From Minisyncoccota bacterium (GTDB lineage Bacteria > Patescibacteriota > Minisyncoccia > Minisyncoccales > GWA2-38-27), in contig JAQUNM010000034.1 in assembly GCA_028717605.1 (NCBI GenBank), positions 1-5,916 on the forward strand: 5,916 nt of DNA. Reading direction: 5' to 3'. The stretch's first letter is position 1. Every line of letters begins with the position of its first letter. The position numbers were made by a program, and so were the translations under genes. The notes under the pieces were generated by a model, which worked only from the letters and a program-made list of their open reading frames with translations, had not been told where the DNA came from and made no database searches. This document shows positions 1 through 5,916 of this stretch, one piece after another.

Positions 1-1
1 A

Positions 2-382
2 GAAAGAGAATGGTTCCAACCATTTTGTCCAACAATTTTAGAAGAAGATGCTCAAGAAATTTTTGAAGACTATAGTGGACTGCCAGATCGCTTTATGACA
101 ATGGGATATATGTTAAAGCCGAAATATAAAAAAATTTATTCTCCAATTGCGAATGTTGACGGTTCAGCAAGACCCCAACTTCTTGGTAGCGAAAATCCCA
201 TATATAGAGAATTATTGGGATATATTAAAAAAGAAAAGGGGATTGGAATTGTCCTAAACACTTCTTTCAATATTCATGGTCAGCCAATTGTCTGTTCACC
301 AAAGGATGCAATTGAAGTAATGATCCAAACAAAAACAGATTATATGGTAATTGGTAGTTTTTTAGTTAAATTAAAAAAATGA
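2..382 (+). CDS. Carbamoyltransferase, NodU/CmcH family (C-terminal part only)
   Basis: This is the last 126 codons of a gene that begins before the window. The frame is open from base 2, well before the first ATG at 95, so a start at 95 would be false. The visible part is the conserved C-terminal domain of NodU/CmcH/TobZ O-carbamoyltransferases. It shows REWFQPFCPTIL at the left edge, then NVDGSARPQ, NPIYRELL, LNTSFNIHGQPIVCSP and a final DYMVIGSF. Family members transfer a carbamoyl group from carbamoyl phosphate, via carbamoyl-adenylate, to a hydroxyl, often on a sugar (Nod factors, antibiotics, surface glycans). The catalytic N-terminal domain is not visible, so activity cannot be judged. 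The gene ends in an ATGA overlap with a membrane glycosyltransferase gene. That makes a sugar of a surface glycan the likely acceptor, which is inference from context. The family call is secure; the substrate is unknown. Confidence 0.93.
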   Translation, partial: EREWFQPFCPTILEEDAQEIFEDYSGLPDRFMTMGYMLKPKYKKIYSPIANVDGSARPQLLGSENPIYRELLGYIKKEKGIGIVLNTSFNIHGQPIVCSPKDAIEVMIQTKTDYMVIGSFLVKLKK

Positions 383-2148
383 AAAAACAAAACAAAATTA
401 TTTTTTCAATATTGGGAATGATTTTAATTTGTTTTTTATTTATTTGCTATAAACTTTCTTTTTCCTTATCTCGCGATCAAATAGAAAAAATTGTAATAAG
501 GGGAGAACCAATTGCTATTTTAATAGTAATTTTTTTTATAGTTATTTTTTTATTTTTAGAAAGAAAAAAAATTTTAAAACTTTTTTCTAAAATAAGGGGA
601 AAGACTTTTGTTTTTTTAATTTTAATTTTTATTTTAGGTTTGTTTTTGAGAAATGCTGCGCCTCATGGTCATCGTCTGTATTTTGATGAAGATATATATT
701 TAGATATGGCAAAACAAATTCAGCAAGATTTTAGGTCTTGTCTTTGTAATTTTGGCGATGAAAATACTTGTTTTCGATGTGAGATGATGAAATGGCCGGC
801 AGGACATCCATTTTTATTTTCTTTGCCCTTTTTTATTTTCGGCGTCGATGAAGAAATTGCTTTTCAATTTGCTTCTTTTGTTAGTTCCATTTCAGTGATT
901 CTAATTTTCTTTTTAACATATCTTTTAACAAAAAAAGAAAAAATTGCTCTCTATAGCTCTCTTTTTCTTGCAATTTTGCCAATTTACATACTTTGGTCAA
1001 CTACTGCCACTGCTGAACCAACAGTGCTCTTTTTTTCCTTACTTTCAATGATTTTTTTATTGATTTATAAAGAAATAAAAAGCGATAAGACATTTTTTTT
1101 AGCAATTCTTGGTGTTTTTCTTGTCCTTACTGCAAAGTGGGAAGCGGTAGTATTTTGTATTCCAGTTTTGATATTTCTTTTCTTTTTTTTAAAAGAGGAT
1201 ATTTTTCAAAAAATAGTTAAGCCCAACGTTTTAATTGGTTTATTTTTAGTGATTATTTTAACATTTCCTCATTTTTTACATTTTTTTTATTTTGAACATA
1301 CTGATTCTTGGGGCGCATCAACAAAAGAAGAAAGATTTTCTTTTGATGTTTTTAAACAAAATTTAAATGCAAATACTAAATTTTGGTTTAACTATAAATT
1401 TTGGGATAAAAATTCTTGGATTCAAAAAGAATTATTCCATCCGATTTTTTTCACTTTAATTGCCGTAGCAGGCGGAATTTTTTTGATTTTAAAGAAAAAA
1501 TGGAAAATATTTTTAATTTTATTTTTATGGTTTTTTCTTTTTTTCTTTTTATATTCTTCGTTTTACGCAGGAAGTGTAATTTATGGGTGGGATGCACGAT
1601 ATATCCTTTTAATGGTACCGAGTTTTTGTATTTTTGCTGCTTTTGGTCTTTTTTTAATTGAGAATGGAATAAAATGGGTATTTAAAAAATTTTTAAATAA
1701 TAAACGAATTAATGAAAATTATATAATTTTAACAACTCTTTTTATTCCAATTTTATTTTTTTTACCTTATTTTAAATTAATAGGAATACCTTACTCTAAG
1801 GTTGAAGAGGGGAGTGATGCAAGATTATATCATGATTACGTAACGAAATACGCAAAAGAACTTCAGGATGATTGTTATTTTCTTTCTCATGTTACGAGTA
1901 TATATACTACATTAAATAAAAAACATATTCAGATTTGGTATATTGATAGACCAGAATTTAATCAACTCCTACAAAAAGGCCAGTGTATCATTTTAGATGA
2001 GGGTTATTGGTGTCAACCAGATATAGCAGGAACCAAGGAAATTTGTATTGCCATTCATAATAGATATAATTTAAAGCAAGTAAGTCAATTTTATAACTCA
2101 AAACATAATAAATATTATACTTTTTATAAAATTCTATCGCCAAAATGA
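379..2148 (+). CDS. GT39/ArnT/PMT-like integral membrane glycosyltransferase (GT-C fold)
   Basis: The 589-residue protein has about 12-13 hydrophobic segments and a soluble C-terminal domain (about 470-589). Two segments (about 7-28 and 43-60) and a basic ERKK...KIRGK loop precede the usual first GT39 helix (about 76-92). That helix leads into an acidic DED motif (103-105), the expected catalytic site in the first extracytoplasmic loop of GT-C enzymes. Further family-like marks are TAEPT near 211-215, KWEA near 253-256 and GWDARYILLMVP near 403-414. Enzymes of this type move a sugar from a polyprenyl-phosphate donor to a lipid, glycan or protein outside the cytoplasm. The first loop also carries C121, C123, C131 and C134, and the C-terminal domain holds C499, C536, C545 and C556, an unusual cysteine load. 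The start overlaps the upstream stop (ATGA) with no clear Shine-Dalgarno, suggesting translational coupling. Donor sugar and acceptor cannot be told from sequence. Confidence 0.87.
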   Translation: MKKQNKIIFSILGMILICFLFICYKLSFSLSRDQIEKIVIRGEPIAILIVIFFIVIFLFLERKKILKLFSKIRGKTFVFLILIFILGLFLRNAAPHGHRLYFDEDIYLDMAKQIQQDFRSCLCNFGDENTCFRCEMMKWPAGHPFLFSLPFFIFGVDEEIAFQFASFVSSISVILIFFLTYLLTKKEKIALYSSLFLAILPIYILWSTTATAEPTVLFFSLLSMIFLLIYKEIKSDKTFFLAILGVFLVLTAKWEAVVFCIPVLIFLFFFLKEDIFQKIVKPNVLIGLFLVIILTFPHFLHFFYFEHTDSWGASTKEERFSFDVFKQNLNANTKFWFNYKFWDKNSWIQKELFHPIFFTLIAVAGGIFLILKKKWKIFLILFLWFFLFFFLYSSFYAGSVIYGWDARYILLMVPSFCIFAAFGLFLIENGIKWVFKKFLNNKRINENYIILTTLFIPILFFLPYFKLIGIPYSKVEEGSDARLYHDYVTKYAKELQDDCYFLSHVTSIYTTLNKKHIQIWYIDRPEFNQLLQKGQCIILDEGYWCQPDIAGTKEICIAIHNRYNLKQVSQFYNSKHNKYYTFYKILSPK

Positions 2149-2837
2149 AAATATCAATTATTATTCCAACATTAAATGAAGAGAAGAATTTACCCCTTGT
2201 ACTCGAGGATATAAAAAAATTTTTTGATGGAAGACAAGAATATAATTACGAAGTTATAATTGTTGATAATTGTTCCAAGGATGGTACTCTTAAAATAGCA
2301 AAAGAAAATAATTGCAGGGTCCTGCTTAATCCAATTATAGGAAAGGGTTCATCTTTAAAAAAGGGACTCGAGATTGCAAAAGGTGACATCTTAATCACAA
2401 TGGATGCTGATGTTTCAAATAGGGCTTCTGAAATCGGACTTTTAATCGAGGGAATAAAAAGTGGATATGATGTAGTTTTTGGTTCAAGATTTATTCAAGG
2501 TGGTGGAAGTGAAGATATAGAATGGTATCGAAAAATTGGTAATAAATTTTTTATTTTTTTAGTTAATTTTTTATGGAAGACAAATTATTCTGATTTATGT
2601 TATGGTTATCAAGCATTTAGCAGAGAGGCAAAAGAGAAACTTCTTCCCCATATTAAATGTCAAGGTTTTGGTATAGAGACAGAAATTGCAATTAAGGTGG
2701 CAAAGTTAAGATTAAAAGTTTTAGAGATACCCAGTGTTGAGAAAAAGAGAAAATATGGCAAAAGTAATTTAAAGACGATAAAAGACGGTTGGGGAATTTT
2801 GATAATAATAGTAAAAGAGCTTTTTTTTAAAATATAA
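2145..2837 (+). CDS. GT2 family glycosyltransferase, polyprenyl/dolichyl-phosphate sugar synthase-like
   Basis: This 230-residue GT-A fold enzyme has the full set of family motifs. They are SIIIPTLNEE at 4-13, EVIIVDNCSKDGT at 36-48 with the nucleotide-binding Asp41, a GKGSSLKKGLEIAKGD stretch at 66-81, the metal-binding MDADVSN at 86-92, FGSRF at 112-116, DLCYGYQAF at 150-158 and GFGIETEI at 174-181. The order and length resemble DPMS-like enzymes, which transfer a sugar from a nucleotide sugar to polyprenyl or dolichyl phosphate on the cytoplasmic face. There is no long C-terminal membrane domain; only a short hydrophobic stretch ends the protein (about 218-230), so it is probably peripheral. 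The start overlaps the preceding stop (ATGA). It sits between two GT39-like genes, so it plausibly supplies their lipid-linked donor; this is inference. The sugar could be mannose, glucose or another and is not readable here. Confidence 0.93.
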   Translation: MKISIIIPTLNEEKNLPLVLEDIKKFFDGRQEYNYEVIIVDNCSKDGTLKIAKENNCRVLLNPIIGKGSSLKKGLEIAKGDILITMDADVSNRASEIGLLIEGIKSGYDVVFGSRFIQGGGSEDIEWYRKIGNKFFIFLVNFLWKTNYSDLCYGYQAFSREAKEKLLPHIKCQGFGIETEIAIKVAKLRLKVLEIPSVEKKRKYGKSNLKTIKDGWGILIIIVKELFFKI

Positions 2838-2845
2838 AGTATTTT

Positions 2846-4387
2846 ATGAATTTTATTCATAATTTTTTGACCAATATGAAAAATATTAAACCAGAAATTT
2901 GGCTTTTGATAATAGTTTTATTTGGTCTGTGTCTAAGATTGGCGTTTTTTGTAGGACTTGCTTGGTCTGATGATCCTGGGTATGTAAGCGATGCTTACAG
3001 AGTAATGAATGGCGAGTTCTTTTTAGGCAAATATCTTCCAGCATTAAGAGTGGGCATAATATATCCCATTGCCCTGTGTTTTAAAATATTTGGTATAAAC
3101 AATTTTTCAGCAGCATTATATCCTCTTTTATGTTCGTTGGGTATGATTATTGTGACATATTATTTAGGCAAAATTTTACTTAATGAAAGGGTTGGTTTAT
3201 TATCAGCGTTTTTTGTATCGATTTTCCCAATTGATATACAATGTGGCACTTGGCCTATGCCCGATGAGCCTCTTGCCTTTCTTTCTTCTTTAAGCATCCT
3301 TCTTTTCTTATTATCAGAAAAAGATAATGATAAATTTAAAAAAAGATTGCTTTATTTTTTTTCTGGTGTTACAATTGGATTATCTTATTTAACAAATATT
3401 TCTGGATTAATTCCATTTTTATTTTTAGTTCCCTTTGTTTTGTATAAATTTTTAAAAAACAAAAAAATAGATTTTAATTATTCATTTTTATTCGTTGGAT
3501 TTTTAATGATTTTTTTGCTTGAGGGAACTTTTTATTATAAAAACGCAGGTGACTTTTTGCTTCAATATCATGTAGTTTCTGGATTCTATGGGCCAAATAC
3601 ACCAGGAATCAATAAGGATCTCTGGTTCTATCCGAATAAAATGTTTAATTTATCTCTGCCTCATAGTTTTTCTTTTAACTTGAGTAATAAATACTTTGTT
3701 CCTTACGGATTATTTTATTATTTTGTACTTATTGCGATTTTATACATTATAATATTAAAGAAAAGAAAATATTATATTCCTTTGTTTTGGCTGCTTTTTT
3801 ATTTTTTATATCATCAGTTCGGCACAATGAGCTTAACTCAATATTTACCAGTTCACAAACTTGAGAGACATTTGACTGTTTTAACCGTTCCTGCTGTTTT
3901 ATGCCTGTCTTGTTTTCTAATTGATTTTTATGAGATGAATAAAAGTAAATGGTTCCCTTTGCAGTTGAGAAAGGTATTTGTAGTTACTACAACAGTATTT
4001 CTTTTAATTACTTCAATTTATTATTCATATAATATGTATGAATATACATATGCAAGTACATGGGATATGAAAGAAATTTATAATTTTTTAAAAAATTATC
4101 CAAATAAAAAAATTTATTGCGATATAGGAACCCTTTCACATTTGCGTTTTTATTATGGGTTTAAAAATGATTTTTATATAAGAGATTTGGCTTCCGTGGA
4201 AAATGCCGACCAGTTAAAAGGCTCTTTTGTTATTCTTGACGGATCAAGAGGTGTGATTGAAAATCCATGGACCCTTCCATCATTTTTAGATCAGGAATCA
4301 AACAAATGGTATTTAAAAAATGTCATTTCTGGTCCAAAAGTAGATATTTGGGCAAGGTATGATCCTAAAATCTATTATGTCCCATAA
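2846..4387 (+). CDS. GT39-like integral membrane glycosyltransferase (GT-C fold), second copy
   Basis: The 513-residue protein has about 12 hydrophobic segments and a soluble C-terminal part (about 405-513). One N-terminal helix (about 18-39) leads straight into WSDDPGY (40-46), the acidic pair expected at the GT-C catalytic site in the first outer loop. A second conserved-looking element is WPMPDEP (136-142), and HKLERHL (337-343) precedes a late helix. This fits the dolichyl/polyprenyl-phosphate-sugar-dependent GT39 group. The C-terminal part resembles that of the first GT39-like protein: a YIRD-like stretch, then QLKGSFVILDGSRG (456-469) against QLLQKGQCIILDEG. The chosen ATG lies 8 bases after the GT2 stop; another in-frame ATG at 2876 (MKNIKPE) is possible. 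Neither has a clear ribosome-binding site. The two GT-C proteins differ in length and N-terminal layout, so they probably act at different steps. Donor and acceptor are unknown. Confidence 0.86.
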   Translation: MNFIHNFLTNMKNIKPEIWLLIIVLFGLCLRLAFFVGLAWSDDPGYVSDAYRVMNGEFFLGKYLPALRVGIIYPIALCFKIFGINNFSAALYPLLCSLGMIIVTYYLGKILLNERVGLLSAFFVSIFPIDIQCGTWPMPDEPLAFLSSLSILLFLLSEKDNDKFKKRLLYFFSGVTIGLSYLTNISGLIPFLFLVPFVLYKFLKNKKIDFNYSFLFVGFLMIFLLEGTFYYKNAGDFLLQYHVVSGFYGPNTPGINKDLWFYPNKMFNLSLPHSFSFNLSNKYFVPYGLFYYFVLIAILYIIILKKRKYYIPLFWLLFYFLYHQFGTMSLTQYLPVHKLERHLTVLTVPAVLCLSCFLIDFYEMNKSKWFPLQLRKVFVVTTTVFLLITSIYYSYNMYEYTYASTWDMKEIYNFLKNYPNKKIYCDIGTLSHLRFYYGFKNDFYIRDLASVENADQLKGSFVILDGSRGVIENPWTLPSFLDQESNKWYLKNVISGPKVDIWARYDPKIYYVP

Positions 4388-5471
4388 AAATAATAAAATA
4401 AAAAACTTAGGGAGGTTTGTTGATTTAGGTTTTCAAGGATTAAAAACAAATTTTTTACGTATTAATTTTCCATATAAATTAACCTTCGCCATTACCTATC
4501 GTTGTAACGCCAGATGTCAAATTTGCAATATTTGGAAAAGTTCTTCGCAAAATGAACTTTCTCTTCAAGAGATTGAAAAATTCGTGAAGAATTCTAATTT
4601 TAAATGGTTAAATCTTACAGGAGGCGAGCCGTTTTTAAGGGAAGACTTTGCAGAAATTATAAAAGCATTTGTAAAATACAATAACCCATATGTAATAAAT
4701 TGCACTACCAATGGAATACTAACGCCGGTTATATTAAATACTGTTGAAACAATCCTTAAAGAAGTTAACCTGCCCAAATTTATTTTAACCGTAAGCATTG
4801 ACGGTCCAGAAAAAATTCACAATCAACTTCGCGGAGTTGATTGCTGGCGAAAGAGTGTTGAGACATTTAAAAAATTGCAAGTCATCTCAAAAAAACACGA
4901 TAATTTTTCTTGTTATATTGGTTTCACCCTTTCTCCATATAATATTGGATATTTAGAGGAAACTTATAAAATACTTAATCAAGAATGTAATTTTAAAAAA
5001 GAAAGTTTTCATATAAATATCATGGAGGTTTCTGAGGTTTATTATCAAAACAAAGGGTTAACCATAGAGGATAAACATAATTTTTTTCAAAAAGCAAGAA
5101 AAGAAATTCAAGATTTTTATAAAGATAGAAAAAAGTTAATAAATCCGGTTAATATTCTTGATGATTTATATTTAAAGTGGTTAAATAAGTATTTAGATAC
5201 TCAAAAAGCGCCGTTCCATTGTCAGGCTCTTAATGCTTCAATTTTTATAAATTCAATTGGAGATATCTACCCCTGCATTGTTTTTAATAAAAAACTTGCA
5301 AATTTAAGAGAAATAGATTATAATTTAAATGAATTTTGGAACTCTAAGCTTTTTCAAAATACAAGAAATAGTATTAAAAATGGAAATTGTCCACAATGCT
5401 GGACACCTTGTGAGGCTTATCAGTCAATAGTTGGCAATATTTTTGAAGCAATTTTTAAACATTTATTTTAG
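4377..5471 (+). CDS. Radical SAM enzyme with C-terminal SPASM/twitch-like cysteine cluster
   Basis: Residues are numbered from the upstream ATG at 4359, which would give 370 residues. The ATG at 4377 (MSHKNN, residue 7, 364 residues) is preferred because it overlaps the previous gene by 11 bases rather than 29. Neither has well-spaced Shine-Dalgarno. The core shows CNARCQIC (C49, C53, C56; CX3CX2C) for the SAM-binding 4Fe-4S cluster, then LTGGEPFLRED (86-96), TTNG (116-119) and SIDGP (146-150). The C-terminal part has C288, GDIYPC (301-306), C344, C347 and C351, a pattern of the SPASM/twitch type that binds auxiliary Fe-S clusters. Such enzymes modify peptides (RiPP maturases), proteins or small molecules including sugars. 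No precursor peptide is visible in the window. The overlap with a glycosyltransferase operon suggests a role in making or modifying the same glycoconjugate, which is inference. Family call secure, reaction unknown. Confidence 0.93.
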   Translation: MSHKNNKIKNLGRFVDLGFQGLKTNFLRINFPYKLTFAITYRCNARCQICNIWKSSSQNELSLQEIEKFVKNSNFKWLNLTGGEPFLREDFAEIIKAFVKYNNPYVINCTTNGILTPVILNTVETILKEVNLPKFILTVSIDGPEKIHNQLRGVDCWRKSVETFKKLQVISKKHDNFSCYIGFTLSPYNIGYLEETYKILNQECNFKKESFHINIMEVSEVYYQNKGLTIEDKHNFFQKARKEIQDFYKDRKKLINPVNILDDLYLKWLNKYLDTQKAPFHCQALNASIFINSIGDIYPCIVFNKKLANLREIDYNLNEFWNSKLFQNTRNSIKNGNCPQCWTPCEAYQSIVGNIFEAIFKHLF

Positions 5472-5513
5472 CATTAAAGGTCGTTTAATTATTTTAATAA
5501 ATTTTTTAAAAAG
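5472..5513 (+). other. Short AT-rich intergenic gap between radical SAM and repeat-protein genes
   Basis: This 42-base gap is the longest non-coding stretch in the window. It is nearly all A and T apart from an AAAGGTCG patch at about 5476-5483. AAAGG there lies more than 30 bases from the next ATG, too far to serve as its ribosome-binding site. There is no GC-rich hairpin followed by a T-run, so no intrinsic terminator is supported. A TTTTAATAAA stretch could pass for a -10 or TATA-like element, but in such AT-rich DNA this is not evidence of a promoter. The downstream gene may be the end of the same operon or its own unit. Confidence 0.5.
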
Positions 5514-5916
5514 ATGGATAAAAATCAAGAATCTAAAAGAATGAATTTGTTGATTGCAATAATAATTATTATAATCTTTGGAGTAATTTTGTATTTCATA
5601 TTGATGGGTGGATCCGGTGGCCTCAGCTCATCAGTTGGGGACGACAGAATTTACTCAGTCACAGAAACATCTGACGGATATTATCTTTTATCAGGTTATA
5701 CTCAAGTAGCACCAAACAATAATGATGCGTTCATTTTAAAGATTGATAAAGATGGTATAGAGAAGTGGAGAAACGTTTATGGCACATCAGGGGACGACAG
5801 AATTTACTCAGTCACAGAAACATCTGACGGATATTATCTTTTATCAGGTTATACTCAAGTAGCACCAAACAATAATGATGCGTTCATTTTAAAGATTGAT
5901 AAAGATGGTATAGAGA
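5514..5916 (+). CDS. Membrane-anchored beta-propeller-type repeat protein (N-terminal part, truncated by window end)
   Basis: The frame is open from the ATG at 5514 to the window end (134 full codons) with no stop; an in-frame TAA at 5475 bounds it upstream. The order is a charged N-terminus (MDKNQESKR), one very hydrophobic segment (about residues 11-31, with six consecutive Ile), a GGSGG/SSS linker (32-41) and then 51-residue repeats starting at Gly42 and Gly93. Each repeat reads GDDRIYSVTETSDGYYLLSG, then YTQVAPNNNDAFILKIDKDG, then IEKWRNVYGTS. This resembles the roughly 50-residue DGGY...GYT...D..L.K.D..GN..W...YGG blades common in predicted secreted bacterial and archaeal propeller proteins. 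Four short strands per unit are plausible, one blade each. The positive N-terminus and lack of an obvious cleavage site suggest a signal anchor with the repeats outside the cell. Residue 10 is also Met, an alternative start. No Shine-Dalgarno beyond a weak AAAAAG. It may be a surface partner or target of the upstream glycosylation genes, which is speculation. Confidence 0.85.
   Translation, partial: MDKNQESKRMNLLIAIIIIIIFGVILYFILMGGSGGLSSSVGDDRIYSVTETSDGYYLLSGYTQVAPNNNDAFILKIDKDGIEKWRNVYGTSGDDRIYSVTETSDGYYLLSGYTQVAPNNNDAFILKIDKDGIE
5637..5916 (+). repeat. In-frame tandem repeat, 153-base unit; second copy cut by window end
   Basis: Copy 1 spans 5637-5789 and copy 2 starts at 5790. Bases 5637-5763 and 5790-5916 are identical over all 127 positions. 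The bases just before each copy differ (T at 5636, A at 5789). The unit is exactly 51 codons and starts on a codon boundary of the protein beginning at 5514. Weaker similarity continues leftward if one codon (GTT, Val41) is treated as an insertion: SSVGDD against TSGDD. By hand count about 55 of 153 bases are G or C, richer than the flanking genes look. The total number of copies cannot be known from this window. Confidence 0.97.

Noticed and set aside
95..382. A separate 95-residue gene starting at the ATG at 95
   Set aside because: The same frame is open back to base 2 and carries the carbamoyltransferase REWFQPFCPTIL motif before this ATG, so it is an internal Met of a longer gene.
1416..1661. 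Open + strand frame inside the first GT39-like gene
   Set aside because: It lies wholly in another frame of a well-supported membrane protein gene, is Phe-rich from T-runs and has no recognisable domain.
530..1763. Runs of eight T (530-537, 1093-1100, 1183-1190, 1756-1763) as phase-variation tracts
   Set aside because: They encode Phe/Leu/Ile of membrane helices, do not exceed eight bases, and are spread along the gene as expected from low G+C. No sign of frameshift is seen.
2811..2828. AAAAGAGC followed by eight T as a possible terminator at the end of the GT2 gene
   Set aside because: The only pairing is AAAAG with CTTTT around a two-base loop, too small to form a hairpin. The T-run is coding, and the next gene follows within 8 bases of the stop.
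2660..2860. Open - strand frame across the end of the GT2 gene
   Set aside because: It is antisense to conserved GT2 sequence with no start signal or family resemblance; chance opening in AT-rich DNA.
4409..4416. Strong Shine-Dalgarno-like AGGGAGGT inside the radical SAM gene
   Set aside because: No in-frame start codon follows it. The nearby TTG codons at 4417 and 4420 are in another frame that hits TAG at 4426. It simply encodes part of Gly-Arg-Phe.
4565..4798. Open - strand frame within the radical SAM core
   Set aside because: It is antisense to the conserved TGGEP to SIDGP region and has no recognisable features of its own.
5637..5916. CRISPR array or mobile-element repeat
   Set aside because: The unit is 153 bases with no spacer, lies in a codon register and encodes a propeller-like blade, so it is a coding tandem repeat.

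Overview
The window looks like part of a metagenomic contig from an AT-rich uncultivated prokaryote. G+C appears to be under a third by eye, except in the last ~280 bases. All genes lie on the + strand and read in the standard bacterial/archaeal code: TGA, TAA and TAG all act as stops, and Trp is TGG. There are no marker genes, rRNA or tRNA, so the lineage is not fixed. The composition and gene content would suit a Patescibacteria (CPR) bacterium, a DPANN archaeon or another AT-rich candidate phylum; this is inference only.

Layout: (1) the 3' end of a NodU/CmcH-type carbamoyltransferase (2-382); (2) a large multi-pass GT39/ArnT/PMT-like membrane glycosyltransferase (379-2148); (3) a GT2 glycosyltransferase of the dolichyl/polyprenyl-phosphate sugar synthase type (2145-2837); (4) a second GT39-like membrane glycosyltransferase (2846-4387); (5) a radical SAM enzyme with a C-terminal SPASM/twitch-like cysteine cluster (4377-5471, possibly from 4359); (6) the 5' end of a membrane-anchored beta-propeller-type repeat protein (5514 to the window end). 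Genes 1/2 and 2/3 share ATGA stop-start overlaps, 3/4 are 8 bases apart, and 4/5 overlap. Genes 1-5 therefore read as one tightly packed operon. A 42-base gap precedes gene 6.

The likely theme is assembly and tailoring of a cell-surface glycan or glycoconjugate. The GT2 enzyme would load a sugar onto a polyprenyl phosphate at the cytoplasmic face. The two GT-C enzymes would use such lipid-linked sugars outside the membrane. The carbamoyltransferase would decorate a sugar hydroxyl. The radical SAM enzyme has no assigned reaction here; it may modify a sugar or a peptide.

The most unusual part is the right end. A 153-base, 51-codon unit is followed by a second copy that is identical over all 127 bases visible before the sequence stops. 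The exact 127-base terminal duplication equals a k-mer size commonly used in assembly, so the contig probably ended at an unresolved tandem repeat. The true number of blades in this surface protein is unknown.
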